Below are positions 20,000 to 31,694 of a DNA stretch of 41,015 bases, in pieces. The stretch comes from Chloroflexota bacterium. GTDB lineage: Bacteria; Chloroflexota; Chloroflexia; Chloroflexales; Roseiflexaceae. The position numbers were made by a program, and so were the translations under genes. How positions within the stretch are numbered: the stretch's first letter is position 1; every line of letters starts with the position of its first letter. Where the stretch lies: the NCBI GenBank assembly GCA_030550675.1, contig JAUQOW010000008.1, positions 1 through 41,015 of the forward strand. Reading direction: 5' to 3'. The notes beneath the pieces were generated by a model that worked only from the letters and a program-made list of their open reading frames with translations, ran no database searches and had not been told where the DNA came from.

Positions 20000-20902
20000 T
20001 TACTTCCGCAACCGCGGATCGAGGGCGTCGCGCAGGCCGTCGCCGACGAACGAGAAACTGAGCATAATCAGGGCGATCAGGAGGGTGGGAAGCAGTCCCA
20101 TGTGCCAGTAGACGCGGATGTAGGCGAAGGAAGCGCCGACCATCTTGCCGAGACTGGCGGTCGGCTCATTGATGCCAAGCCCCAGGAAGCTGAGTCCGGC
20201 TTCGGTAAAAATGGCCGTGGGAATGCCGAGGGTCACAGCGATGATCAGGGGCGTGAGCGCGTTCGGCAGCAGATGGCGCCAGGCGATCTGGAATGACGGA
20301 ATGCCCAGAGCGCGCGCGGCTTCAATGAACTCCTTTTCGCGTAGTGCAAAAAGCTGGGCGCGGGTGAGACGACAGATATCCACCCATCCGATCAGGGCGA
20401 TCGCCAGAATAACATTAAATAAGCCGCCGCCGAAGATCGAGATGAGAAATAAAGCGAACAACAACTGCGGAATAGCGGTGAACAGTTCTACAGTTCGCAT
20501 GACAAAGAAATCGACCCATCCCCCCAGAAAACCTGCGCATAGCCCCAGAGTCGCGCCAATGACCAGCGCAATCGCCTGCACCGAGATGCCGACGATCAGC
20601 GACGTGCGCACGCCATGGATCAGGCGTTTCAGCATATCGCGCCCGACATCGTCGGTGCCCAGAATGTATCCCGCTTCGCCGGGGAACTTGCGCGCGTCGA
20701 TCGGACGGGCGAAGTTCGGTTGCGGCGCCAGGATATCGGCGAACACGCCAAGAAACACCAAGATCCCGACCACGATCAGCGCCCCCATCGCCAGTTTATT
20801 CTTCGAGAAGCGGATGGCGGCGTCGCGCCAGAGATTGCTGGGAGGGCGCGAGATGATTGGATCGATGGCGGTGACGGCGTCTTTCGAGATAACAGCACTC
20901 AT
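20000..20902 (-). CDS. dppC: Peptide ABC transporter permease, DppC/OppC family
   Basis: A 300-residue inner-membrane permease. The N-terminal cytoplasmic tail has RRR-free WRDAAIRFSKNKLAMGALIVV leading into membrane segment 1. A periplasmic loop contains FPGEAGYILGTDDVGRD, the OppC hallmark. Four or five further segments follow, and the ATPase-docking EAA loop reads EAARALGIPSFQIAWRHLLPN. It ends with DGLRDALDPRLRK, typical for the family. The start is 20 bases after the upstream permease stop, so it is cotranscribed with the dppB-like gene and binding protein. The partner ATPases are not in the window. Confidence 0.93.
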   Translation of the reverse strand: MSAVISKDAVTAIDPIISRPPSNLWRDAAIRFSKNKLAMGALIVVGILVFLGVFADILAPQPNFARPIDARKFPGEAGYILGTDDVGRDMLKRLIHGVRTSLIVGISVQAIALVIGATLGLCAGFLGGWVDFFVMRTVELFTAIPQLLFALFLISIFGGGLFNVILAIALIGWVDICRLTRAQLFALREKEFIEAARALGIPSFQIAWRHLLPNALTPLIIAVTLGIPTAIFTEAGLSFLGLGINEPTASLGKMVGASFAYIRVYWHMGLLPTLLIALIMLSFSFVGDGLRDALDPRLRK

Positions 20903-20922
20903 GGCACGCTCGTAACTATGGT

Positions 20923-21846
20923 TCAGGTCAATTTCACCCGCGGATCGATGACAGTATAAAGCAGATCAGTGATCAGGTAGACCAGTCCCCAGAGCGCGGC
21001 GATAAGCAGCATCAGCGCCATAATCATCGGGTAATCGCGATCAAGGACGCTTTCGACGAAAAACTTGCCCAACCCGGGAACGCGGAACATCGTTTCGACG
21101 AAGATCGTGCCGGTGATCAGGTCAGGAACGCGCGGACCGAGCACTGTAATAATCGGAATAAGCGCATTCTTGATTGCGTGGCGCATAACCACCATACGTT
21201 CAGCCAGCCCTTTGGCGCGCGCCGTCCGAATATAATCCGCTGTGAAGACGTCGACCAGGCTGGCGCGAGTGTAGCGAGTAGCGATGCCCATCGGACCCAA
21301 TCCCAACGCAATCACCGGCATGATAATCTGTCGCCAATCCTCGCCCCACCCGCCGAGCGGCAACCACCGCAGTTCAACCGCAAAAACCAGGATCAGCCAC
21401 AGTGCGATCACAAAGTTTGGCACCGTTAATCCGAGGGTGGCAATAAACGTAACCACGTAATCCAGGATGGTGTTCTGTCGTATCGCCGCCAGAATGCCAA
21501 GCAGAATGCCGCTCCCCAGTGCTACGATGACGGTGATGCCGCCGAGGGTGATGCTGACGGGCCAGGTACGCCCGATGACCTGCGCAACGGTTTCCGTCGG
21601 GCTGGAGAATGAGTATCCGAAGTCGCCGCGCAACGCATTCGCCATGTAATTGAAATACTGAATATGAAGCGGCTGATCAAGACCATATTTGCGTAAGATA
21701 TTTTCTTTCGCGGCTGGCGGCAACGGCATATTCGGCTCGTCGAACGGTCCGCCCGGCGTGGCATGCATCAACAAGAACGCCACAATCGACACGAGGATGA
21801 ACACAAATGCCAACCCTGCCAGCCGTTGGGCGACATATGCAACCAT
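20923..21846 (-). CDS. dppB: Peptide ABC transporter permease, DppB/OppB family
   Basis: A 307-residue permease starting [35 protein letters not shown], the standard DppB opening. It has the [30 protein letters not shown] loop and six membrane segments. The ATPase contact is [23 protein letters not shown], and the end is [13 protein letters not shown]. The ATG at 21846 lies six bases after AGGAG; the in-frame TTG at 21852 abuts that site and is rejected. It is the middle gene of a three-gene operon with the binding protein upstream and the second permease downstream. Confidence 0.93.
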   Translation of the reverse strand: MVAYVAQRLAGLAFVFILVSIVAFLLMHATPGGPFDEPNMPLPPAAKENILRKYGLDQPLHIQYFNYMANALRGDFGYSFSSPTETVAQVIGRTWPVSITLGGITVIVALGSGILLGILAAIRQNTILDYVVTFIATLGLTVPNFVIALWLILVFAVELRWLPLGGWGEDWRQIIMPVIALGLGPMGIATRYTRASLVDVFTADYIRTARAKGLAERMVVMRHAIKNALIPIITVLGPRVPDLITGTIFVETMFRVPGLGKFFVESVLDRDYPMIMALMLLIAALWGLVYLITDLLYTVIDPRVKLT

Positions 21847-21870
21847 ACGCAACTCCTAATGGATGAGAAT

Positions 21871-21974
21871 CAGGGATCTGTTATGGGTTAGGGGTTATGG
21901 GTTAGAATCATTGATGCCATTGATCTAACTCCCTAACCCTTAACCCCTCATCCCTGATCCCTAACCTCTAACCC
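21871..21974. repeat. CCCTAAC-type simple repeats in inverted arrangement
   Basis: One side has TTATGGGTTAGGGGTTATGG and the other CTAACTCCCTAACCCTTAAC, with CCCTGATCCCTAACCTCTAA next to it. The two sides can pair into a hairpin. It sits in the 128-bp gap between the binding protein and the first permease, where it could protect or attenuate the operon mRNA. Confidence 0.8.
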
Positions 21975-23870
21975 CTACCTCGGCGGCGCCTTGCGATACT
22001 TGGTGACCTCGTTGCTGATATACAGCGTCTGTAGCGAGTCGCTCATCGACGTGAAACCGGGCCATTGTAACCCGGAGAATCCTGCAATGTTCGGCTCGAA
22101 GCACTCTCCGACGACATACGGCTTATAGATGTCGGCGACGGTGCGGTGGTAAATGAAGACCGCTGGCGCTTCTTCGCAAAGCAACCGCTCGGCATCCTGG
22201 AAGATCTTGATGCGCTCTTCCTGGTCGGTCATCTCTGACGCTTTCAGCACCATTTCGTCGAATGTCTTGTTGAACCAGTTGTGGCGACCGGTGCTGAGCC
22301 AGACGCCGAGCATATTCGATGGATCGAGGAAGTCGATGCCATACGACACCATGCCGAACTGAATCTGCGTCGGCTTGGCGTTGAGCGCATCCATAAAGGT
22401 CTTGAACTCTTTGTTCGAGACCTCGACTTCGATGCCGTACTCTTGAGTGATCGCCGCTGCAATCGCCGCTGCGAGCGCCTGGCGGATCTGCGGCTCGTTG
22501 CGCAGCCAGAGGGTCAGTTTGGGGAAGCCCTTTCCGCCCTCATAGCCAGCCTCCTTCAGCAGCCTGCGTCCGAGTTCCGGGTCGTACCGCTGAATATCCT
22601 TTAGCCCTTCAGAGTTCGACCCCGGAAAGCCGGGCATCAGGAACGAATACGCCGGAATACCCTGCGTTGGCGTGATAATCGTCTTGATCAGCGTATCGCG
22701 GTCAACGATATGGCTGAACGCTTTGCGAACCCGTACATCGTTGAACGGCGGGTTCTGGCAGTCGAAGAAGAGATAGTCGGTGCGGAAGTCGCCCGCCGTC
22801 AGGCGCACCTGCTTCGACAGTTCGGGGTCGCGGGCAATGATTTCGTTGTCGGCGGTCTGCAACTGCTCGCCGGTCACGCGGTCCACCTCGCCAGCCTGAT
22901 ACCCGGCGAACATGGCTTCCGGCCGCGCAGCAATCTGGATGACTCGCTCGATGCGCGGGCGGTTCGTGCCCTTGTAGGTTGGGTTGATCTCAAACACCAC
23001 CCGCTCGCCGGGCTTGAACTCCTTCAACAGATACGGTCCGCACGAAATCGTCTTTGCCGGGTCAGCGGTGTAGAGACCGGAGCCGAACTCCTTCAGTTTC
23101 GCAGCGCTCAACACTTCGCTGTAGACCAGTTTTGCCGGCAGGAAGGGGGCTGGCGTCTCAGTTTCGATCACGAGCGTGTGTTTGTCCTTGGCAGTGACTC
23201 CCAGTTCTTCCAGCGGCAGCTCGCCTGCAACGCACTTGTCCCAGTTCTTGATTGCGCCCGGCGCGCTATAGTACCATGCGAAGTCCCAGGCGTGCTTCGG
23301 GTCGGCGGCGTAGCGGAAGGTCGCCACGAAATCCTCCGCCGTCACCGGCGTGCCATCGCTCCAGACGAGGTTGGGGTCCAGGTTGAACGTCCAGACCTTG
23401 CCGGTTTCATCCGAGGACCACGACAGAGCCGCAGCCGGTTGCACCTGGAAGTCTTTGTTCAGGCGCACGAGCGTGTCGCCGGTCAGGTTGGTGATGCTGC
23501 CGAACCCGCCCGACTTGTAAATTGTTTCCATCTGATTCGGGCTGGTAAAATCGGCAGTAATGTCGAAGTAGACGACGAATGCCTGATGCTCAAGCGGCGC
23601 AGCATCAGCTGGCAGCGTGACGCCAAGCGAGTTGGTGACGGCGCCGGTTGGCGCGGCGGTAGGTGCGGGCGCAGTCGTAGGCGGCGGAGTTGGCTGTACC
23701 GGCGCCAGTGTCGGGGCAGTCGTCGGCGTTGGAAGGGTTGCAGGTGGTGATGTTGGAGCAGTGGTTGCTCCGCCGCCGCCACAGGCGGCGAGTGCTGCGG
23801 AACCGACGCCGATGGCGGCAGCGCGCAGGAATGCGCGACGCGTCAACCGGGTCCTGGTGTCGTTGTCCAT
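21975..23870 (-). CDS. dppA: ABC transporter peptide-binding lipoprotein, family 5
   Basis: A 631-residue extracytoplasmic solute-binding protein of the oligopeptide/nickel class (SBP_bac_5). It starts with a twin-arginine-type leader (LTRRAFLRAAA) ending in ALAAC, so Cys30 is the likely lipid-attached residue. A Gly patch and a Pro/Thr/Ala-rich linker to about residue 85 follow, as usual in surface lipoproteins of this phylum. The mature domain contains the family signature LVWSDGTPVTAEDFVATFRYAADP and ends with an SBP5-like WPGFTSMSDSLQTLYIS. The AAAGGA upstream is about 11 bases from the ATG. It is first gene of the operon with both permeases and has its own promoter at 24123-24151. Peptides are the probable ligand; other solutes are possible. 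Confidence 0.93.
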   Translation of the reverse strand: MDNDTRTRLTRRAFLRAAAIGVGSAALAACGGGGATTAPTSPPATLPTPTTAPTLAPVQPTPPPTTAPAPTAAPTGAVTNSLGVTLPADAAPLEHQAFVVYFDITADFTSPNQMETIYKSGGFGSITNLTGDTLVRLNKDFQVQPAAALSWSSDETGKVWTFNLDPNLVWSDGTPVTAEDFVATFRYAADPKHAWDFAWYYSAPGAIKNWDKCVAGELPLEELGVTAKDKHTLVIETETPAPFLPAKLVYSEVLSAAKLKEFGSGLYTADPAKTISCGPYLLKEFKPGERVVFEINPTYKGTNRPRIERVIQIAARPEAMFAGYQAGEVDRVTGEQLQTADNEIIARDPELSKQVRLTAGDFRTDYLFFDCQNPPFNDVRVRKAFSHIVDRDTLIKTIITPTQGIPAYSFLMPGFPGSNSEGLKDIQRYDPELGRRLLKEAGYEGGKGFPKLTLWLRNEPQIRQALAAAIAAAITQEYGIEVEVSNKEFKTFMDALNAKPTQIQFGMVSYGIDFLDPSNMLGVWLSTGRHNWFNKTFDEMVLKASEMTDQEERIKIFQDAERLLCEEAPAVFIYHRTVADIYKPYVVGECFEPNIAGFSGLQWPGFTSMSDSLQTLYISNEVTKYRKAPPR

Positions 23871-24122
23871 ACGCTGTCATTCCTTTCCATGTGCTGAAGG
23901 ATGGGGCATCTATCACGCTGCGCACCCGGACGCAACGTTTCCTTCACGCTGCCGCTGATACGCTGCAGCGTTGGGAACGGAGGAGAGACTGTCGTGAAAT
24001 TGGTGGTCATGGGTACGCCAAAACTACGCCTGCGCGGCGCGTTGACGGCATCCTGGACGTCAGCAGAGTCGTTCTGGAACAACTGCTCTCGGGAACATCC
24101 ACCTGAAGTGTAGAGTGAAGAA

Positions 24123-24151
24123 ATGATAACATTACCTGAATCGCTTGTCAA
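24123..24151 (-). promoter_or_regulatory. Sigma70-type promoter for the peptide ABC operon
   Basis: On the minus strand TTGACA (24151-24146), a 17-base spacer and TATCAT (24128-24123). The -35 is perfect and the -10 has one mismatch; it drives the binding protein and permeases. Confidence 0.7.
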
Positions 24152-24264
24152 TGTCAGGTTAAGAGGCGGGTGCGGCGTGATGCGTTAGAAACCGCCGTCC
24201 TGCTGCGGGCTCATGAGGGTCAGGAAATAATATATCCGGTGCACCTGTTCTGCCGAGCTGCGCA

Positions 24265-24395
24265 TCCTATGAGCTGCGGGCTAAAGCCCTCGCTCAGGAC
24301 ATGGAAGCCCCGGAGGGGCTTGCACGCGCTCAGCCGGGGCTTCAGCCCGCGTCGCCCTGAGGGCATGAAAGCCCCTGCGGGGCTGGTTCGCACGC
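24265..24395. repeat. Cluster of GGGCT/AGCCC palindromes
   Basis: Four small hairpins follow each other: GGGCTAAAGCCC (24278-24289), AGCCCCGGAGGGGCT (24306-24320), CCGGGGCTTCAGCCCG near 24334 and AGCCCCTGCGGGGCT (24370-24384). They are the kind of dispersed intergenic palindrome found in many GC-rich genomes. They lie between two divergent transcription units. Confidence 0.75.
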
Positions 24396-24671
24396 CGGGC
24401 GCTGATCCGGCATATGCCACATGTGCTACACTGCTGATATAACAGGACTTACGCGGTGGCGCTTTTCTGGCTTCGCTGACGCCTGCGACACTGTGGCGCT
24501 TCCAATAAAAGGCGGTGTGATGCGATGGCAAAGCCGCCACGCCACACCACAAACGAAGACAAGCGCCGGGTTTGCCGAGGGCGACAAAGCCGTGGTGCAG
24601 CGCATCCGTACAGTCAACCGCGCGACTCCTGGCGTATTTTCGACCGACTGCCGCATACTGATGGGGGAAGC

Positions 24672-28037
<3,366 letters not shown>

Positions 28038-28049
28038 AGCCTGATAATT

Positions 28050-28160
28050 AGGAAGATGATGTCGGACAATCTCGTGATCGGCGTTGGCTGAGCCTGTCGA
28101 AGCCAACGCCAAACCTCCATGGGGGCAAGCGTGTTTGCCCGGGTTTAGATTGATCTTCCT
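28050..28160. repeat. Compound intergenic palindromic repeat, copy C
   Basis: Outer arms are AGGAAGATGAT at the left and GATTGATCTTCCT at the right. Inner arms GGCGTTGGC (28080-28088) and GCCAACGCC (28102-28110) flank TGAGCCTGTCGAA. An added segment contains GGGCAAGCGTGTTTGCCCGGG, itself a hairpin. Confidence 0.8.
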
Positions 28161-28194
28161 ACTATAAGGCGCAGAGGGCGTGGAAGTATGGAGT

Positions 28195-28258
28195 CCGCTT
28201 ATTCGTTGACTCATTCATTTATTCGCTGACGCATTCCCTGACCCGCTCGCTCATTCGT
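28195..28258. repeat. ATTCGYTGAC / CATTC simple repeat
   Basis: Imperfect direct copies of TTATTCGTTGACTCATTC, TTATTCGCTGACGCATTC and CTGACCCGCTCGCTCATTC run directly up to the methyltransferase start. They leave no recognisable ribosome binding site there. Confidence 0.65.
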
Positions 28259-28259
28259 T

Positions 28260-29078
28260 ATGCCAGGCATTTCATTTGACCGCGCAGTCGCATACTACGA
28301 CGCAACCCGCGGCTATCCGCCGGGCGTCGCTGAACAGTTGCGCGATGCGATTGTTGCGACGCTTCAACTGAGCCGGAGCGCACGGTTGATTGAAGCGGGC
28401 GTTGGAACGGGGCGCATTGCACTTCCCTTTATCGAAGCAGGGTATTTCTATGTCGGCGTCGATCTGTCGCGGCGCATGATGGGGCAACTACGCCGGAAAC
28501 TCAATGGGCGAACCCACCAGATGCACCTGGTATGCGGCGATGTCATGCGGCTGCCGGTGTCGGATGCCGCGTTCGATGCAGCAATCATGGTCCACGTGCT
28601 GCATCTGGTGGACGATTGGCGGCAGGCGCTGGACGAAGCGCGGCGCGTGCTGCGTCCCGGCGGCGCCGTCGTTCTTGCCAGCGACGAGCGCGACGGTCAG
28701 GAAGGCGCCCCTCGCACGCCGCGCGCGCAGGTGCAACAGGCGTGGTCCGCGATCCTTGATGAACTGAATGTTCCGCCGGACCAGCGACGAGATGGCGCGC
28801 CGCATGGTCTGGACGACCGGTTTCAGGAGCATCTCAAAGCGTCTGGCGCGACCGTGGAACGTCTGACGCTGATCACCTATCGCCAGTCTCCGCAGACGGT
28901 GCGCGCTGTGGCGCAGCGATACCAGGAGCGGATGTACAGCAGTTGCTGGTTGTTGCCGGATGATGTTCACGCGGAGGCGGCGCGGCGGCTACAGCAGTGG
29001 GTTGATAACCATCCCGATCCAGACGCTGCGCATGAGCCTCCGGCGCGGATCGATGCGATGGTGGCGCGGTGGGGCTAG
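28260..29078 (+). CDS. Class I SAM-dependent methyltransferase
   Basis: A 272-residue methyltransferase of the UbiE/Methyltransf_11 type. Motif I is LIEAGVGTGRIALPF (43-57), followed by the ribose-contacting YVGVDLSRRMM (64-74), then VCGDVMRLPVSDAAFDAAIMVHVLHLV and ALDEARRVLRPGGAVVLAS. It begins MPGISFDRAVAYYDATRGYPPG, a common opening for this group. The substrate is unknown: such proteins methylate quinones, small molecules or lipids. No ribosome binding site is visible before the ATG, which abuts a simple repeat, so expression may be low or from a leaderless message. It follows the tricorn gene in the same direction across a repeat. Confidence 0.88.
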   Translation: MPGISFDRAVAYYDATRGYPPGVAEQLRDAIVATLQLSRSARLIEAGVGTGRIALPFIEAGYFYVGVDLSRRMMGQLRRKLNGRTHQMHLVCGDVMRLPVSDAAFDAAIMVHVLHLVDDWRQALDEARRVLRPGGAVVLASDERDGQEGAPRTPRAQVQQAWSAILDELNVPPDQRRDGAPHGLDDRFQEHLKASGATVERLTLITYRQSPQTVRAVAQRYQERMYSSCWLLPDDVHAEAARRLQQWVDNHPDPDAAHEPPARIDAMVARWG

Positions 29079-29090
29079 CGGGCTTCTCAG

Positions 29091-29205
29091 AGGAAGATCA
29101 ACCAAAACCCAGACAATCACTTGCGCCTGTGGAGCGATCGGCGTTGGCTGAGCCTGTCGAAGCCGACGCCGATCGCGGGATTGCCTGATATCTGGTTGAT
29201 TTGCC
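29091..29205. repeat. Compound intergenic palindromic repeat, copy D
   Basis: Outer arms AGGAAGATCAACCA and TGGTTGATTTGCCT. Inner GCGTTGGC (29141-29148) and GCCGACGC flank TGAGCCTGTCGAA. The stretch CTTGCGCCTGTGGAGCG is the same as in copy A at 2241. It starts 12 bases after the methyltransferase stop. Confidence 0.8.
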
Positions 29206-29216
29206 TGTCAGAGCAG

Positions 29217-29241
29217 AAAAAAGGAGGGCGTGCGCCCTCCT
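29217..29241 (-). terminator. Intrinsic terminator of the DUF2892 gene
   Basis: On the minus strand, a stem GGAGGGCG / CGCCCTCC with a two-base loop is followed directly by a run of six T. This is a textbook Rho-independent terminator 28 bases after the stop codon. Confidence 0.9.
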
Positions 29242-29268
29242 GCTCGCCTCGTCGTGGAGGTTCCAGCG

Positions 29269-29484
29269 TTACTTGTTACCGTGATCCGCAGGCGTCGTCT
29301 TAACATGAAGCAGCGCATAGATCGGGCAAAAACCAGTGACAGCGCTGACGATCAACAACACTGCGACAACCGTGAGCACGATCTGCCAGATGCCGGTCAG
29401 ACCAAAGAAGCCGAACAGGAACAACAACAGACCGACGCCGAGGCGAATGTCGCGGTCGAAGACGCTTTCATTGACAGGCAGCAC
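29269..29484 (-). CDS. Small membrane protein, DUF2892 family (YgaP membrane-domain type)
   Basis: A 71-residue protein with two hydrophobic helices: RLGVGLLLFLFGFFGLTG and IVLTVVAVLLIVSAVTGFCPIYALL. The N-terminal NESVFDRDIRLGVG and the GFCPIYALL end are typical of DUF2892, also found as the membrane part of YgaP-like rhodanese proteins. The cysteine in GFCP is the usual conserved one. The GTG at 29484 has GGAAGGGGG about six bases upstream, which settles the start against the longer open frame from 29568. It is a single gene with its own terminator, divergent from the aminotransferase. Its function is unknown. Confidence 0.85.
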   Translation of the reverse strand: MLPVNESVFDRDIRLGVGLLLFLFGFFGLTGIWQIVLTVVAVLLIVSAVTGFCPIYALLHVKTTPADHGNK

Positions 29485-29634
29485 GATGTTCCCCCTTCCA
29501 GGATGTCGTAGATTGGCGGTAACCTTGTGCGGTTCATCACAAAGAACCGACACCCCTAGTATACACATCCTGGCGGAAGTGTTGTAAAATTCTTCACAAT
29601 CCCAGGTGGTGATCTCTTAACCAAAGGAAGGACC

Positions 29635-30723
29635 ATGCAAGACACAATCGTTTTCACCCGAGGCGTTCCGCCAACCGAGGCGTTTCCGACGGCGCAGATC
29701 GCCGAATGTCTGGCGACGGCGGTCGAAACCGATGCGGCGGTCGTATTGCAGTACGGTCAGCAACCCGGCTATGCGCCGTTGCGGTCGCTGCTCGCCGCCG
29801 AGTACGGCGTCAAAGATAATGAGATTATGGTTGCGAACGGATCGTTGCAACTGCAAGACCTGCTGGCGGCGCACCTGATTCGCCCCGGCATGACCGTCCT
29901 GACCGAGCAACCCAGTTACGACCGCGCTATCACGACGTTTCGGCGTCGCGGCGCGCGGGTTGTCGGCATTCCACTCGAGTCGGACGGTCTCGATGTAGCG
30001 CGCCTTGAGGCTGAGGTCAAACGGCAGACGCCAGCGTTCCTCTACACCGTGCCCGACTTCCAAAACCCGGCTGGCGTCACGACGTCGCTGGAGAAACGGC
30101 GCGCCATTCTGGAGATCGCGGATCGGTACGGGTTCTGGGTCATCGAAGATATTCCCTACCGTCTGCTGCGCTACCGCGGCGAAAGCGCGCCAATGATGCG
30201 CGAGATCAACCCGAGCCGTGTCATCACGATCACATCATTCAGCAAACTCCTCAGCCCTGGCATGCGGGTCGGATATATGGTCGCGCCAGCGTCGCTGGTG
30301 GCGGCAATCACGAAGGAAGGGGAGAACACCTATCTATCGCCGGTGCTGCCGACGCAGGCGGCGGTCGCCGAGTTTATCCGACGCGGCTGGATGGCGCCGA
30401 ACATCGAGCGCCTGAAGGAACTGTACCGACCGCGCTGGGAAGCGATGCTGAGCGCTGTGCGCCGCTACCTGAAGGGCGGCGTCGCGTCTGAGCCGGATGG
30501 CGGCTTCTTTGTCAGCGTTACCCTTCCGGCGGATGCCAACACCCGCAACCTTGTGACTCGCGCAAAAGAAATCGGATTGGTGTTGACCGAGGGGCAGGCG
30601 TTCTTTGCCGATCCCGACGAAGGTCCAGCGCCAGATGGCGAACGCTTCGTGCGCCTGCCGTTCTGCGCCGTGACGCCAGAGCAAATCGATGAAGGCGTGC
30701 GCCGCCTGGCGTCGCTGCTCTGA
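29635..30723 (+). CDS. PLP-dependent aminotransferase, class I/II (MocR/2-aminoadipate type)
   Basis: A 362-residue fold-type I aminotransferase. YGQQPGYAPLRSLLAAEYGV near residues 41-60 and MVANGSLQLQDLLAAHLIRPG place it in the LysN/ARO8/MocR branch, further supported by the PDFQNPAG motif and the PLP lysine Lys204 in SFSKLLSPGMRVGY. It lacks the N-terminal GntR helix-turn-helix of MocR regulators, so it is an enzyme, perhaps a 2-aminoadipate, aromatic or branched-chain aminotransferase. AGGAAGG precedes the ATG. It stands alone between a divergent small membrane gene and a convergent response regulator. Confidence 0.92.
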   Translation: MQDTIVFTRGVPPTEAFPTAQIAECLATAVETDAAVVLQYGQQPGYAPLRSLLAAEYGVKDNEIMVANGSLQLQDLLAAHLIRPGMTVLTEQPSYDRAITTFRRRGARVVGIPLESDGLDVARLEAEVKRQTPAFLYTVPDFQNPAGVTTSLEKRRAILEIADRYGFWVIEDIPYRLLRYRGESAPMMREINPSRVITITSFSKLLSPGMRVGYMVAPASLVAAITKEGENTYLSPVLPTQAAVAEFIRRGWMAPNIERLKELYRPRWEAMLSAVRRYLKGGVASEPDGGFFVSVTLPADANTRNLVTRAKEIGLVLTEGQAFFADPDEGPAPDGERFVRLPFCAVTPEQIDEGVRRLASLL

Positions 30724-30759
30724 GTGCAATGACTGTCACATGAGCAGATAACGCCGTCG

Positions 30760-30814
30760 CCCGGCAATCGCCGCCGCCTCCGGCAGTCGTCGAGGCGTCG
30801 GGCGCATTGCCGGG
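30760..30814. terminator. Large hairpin between convergent genes
   Basis: CCCGGCAAT (30760-30768) pairs with ATTGCCGGG (30806-30814), and inside it GCCTC pairs with GAGGC. There is no T run, so it may act with Rho or only block read-through. It lies between the aminotransferase and response regulator stops. Confidence 0.55.
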
Positions 30815-30820
30815 TGATGG

Positions 30821-31627
30821 TCATCGATTGTCCGGCTCGTTATTGATGGCGAGGAGATACCCTTTCCCGCGCACATTGAGGATATAGCGCGGCGAACTGG
30901 GGTCAGGCTCCAGTTTCTGGCGCAGGTGATGGATGTGGGGCTTGATCAACTCGCCCGCCTCAAGGTCGCTGGCATCGTACCCCTGCGCGCACTTGACGAG
31001 CTGGCTGTACGACAGCATCGTGCCAGCATGCTCGGCAAGGCAGAGCAGCACCCGGAACTCGGTCGGCGTCAGCGCCAGCGTGCGCCCCCCAAGGGTCGCA
31101 ACCTGCCGCCAGGTGTCGAGTTGCAACTGCCCAATGACAATTGTGCGCTCCGCCTGTGTCGGTAGCGGCGTCTCAACCGTGGCGGCAACCGAGCCGCGCA
31201 ATTCCTGGACCGCTGCATCAACCGCGTTCAGTAACGCGCGTCGTCGTTGCTCGGCGGCGTGCGCCTGCAGCGCTGCGCGAACGCGCTCGAGCACCTGTGA
31301 TGGCTCAGTGTTCTTCAACAAATAGTCGAAAATGCCATGGCGCAACCCTTCGATGGCGGTTTCAAGCGAACCGTGTCCCGTCAGAATGATGACGGCAGTA
31401 TCGGGATGACGGGCGCGGGCGGCTGCGACCACCTGCATTCCGTCAACGCCGGGCATTTTGAGGTCCACAATCAATAAATCAAACGTCTGCTCATCAAGGA
31501 GCGCAATAGCTTCAGCGCCGCTGGACGCGGTCGTCACCTCATAGCCAGCGCGTGTCAGCATTGCGCCCAGTGTCAACCGAATATTGGCCTCGTCGTCGAC
31601 CAGCAGTATTCGCTCTGACTGGCTCAT
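30821..31627 (-). CDS. Response regulator with NtrC-like receiver and OmpR-like output domain
   Basis: 268 residues. The receiver (5-122) has the acidic pair Asp11-Asp12, phosphoacceptor Asp55 in LLIVDLKMPG, Thr83 in LTGHGSLETAIEGLRHGIFDYLLK and Lys105; that string is characteristic of NtrC/ActR-type receivers. A helical, Glu/Ala/Arg-rich linker (110-150) follows, then a winged-helix Trans_reg_C domain (about 165-260) with LTPTEFRVLLCLAEHAG and ending RYILNVRGKGYLLA. No sigma54 AAA domain is present, so it activates or represses ordinary promoters. The ATG at 31627 follows GGAGGGGGG. No kinase gene is adjacent. Its promoter and a palindrome over the expected start site suggest autoregulation. 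Confidence 0.92.
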   Translation of the reverse strand: MSQSERILLVDDEANIRLTLGAMLTRAGYEVTTASSGAEAIALLDEQTFDLLIVDLKMPGVDGMQVVAAARARHPDTAVIILTGHGSLETAIEGLRHGIFDYLLKNTEPSQVLERVRAALQAHAAEQRRRALLNAVDAAVQELRGSVAATVETPLPTQAERTIVIGQLQLDTWRQVATLGGRTLALTPTEFRVLLCLAEHAGTMLSYSQLVKCAQGYDASDLEAGELIKPHIHHLRQKLEPDPSSPRYILNVRGKGYLLAINNEPDNR

Positions 31628-31665
31628 GGCGTCCCCCCTCCCAGGCGCGCTGCGCATATGGCGAC

Positions 31666-31692
31666 ATCGAACAGATGCACTGTCTGTTCGAT
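31666..31692. promoter_or_regulatory. Perfect palindrome at the response regulator start site (operator candidate)
   Basis: ATCGAACAGA (31666-31675) and TCTGTTCGAT (31683-31692) are perfect 10-base inverted repeats with a 7-base spacer. It lies immediately downstream of the predicted -10 element, over the expected transcription start, a usual place for a repressor site. Confidence 0.6.
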
Positions 31693-31694
31693 GA

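Larger units (their letters stand above)
23871..24671. other. Gene-free 0.8-kb region upstream of the dpp-like operon and the tricorn gene
   Basis: It holds the minus-strand promoter (24123-24151) and its leader of about 245 bases, in which I recognise no known riboswitch motif. It also holds the palindrome cluster at 24265-24395, and then about 280 bases before the tricorn start that remain open in the tricorn frame (from 24525) but look non-coding. Confidence 0.6.

Noticed and set aside
21871-21974. Telomere-like or replication-origin sequence
   Set aside because: The CCCTAAC-like words are irregular and lie inside an operon; no DnaA-box cluster or replication gene is present.
23871-24116. 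Riboswitch in the leader of the peptide transporter operon
   Set aside because: I could not find the conserved core of TPP, cobalamin, SAM, FMN, glycine or T-box elements by eye; left as an open question rather than a feature.
24525-24671. 49-residue N-terminal extension of the tricorn homologue
   Set aside because: No tricorn homology, no ribosome binding site at 24525, and GGGGGAAG sits correctly before 24672.
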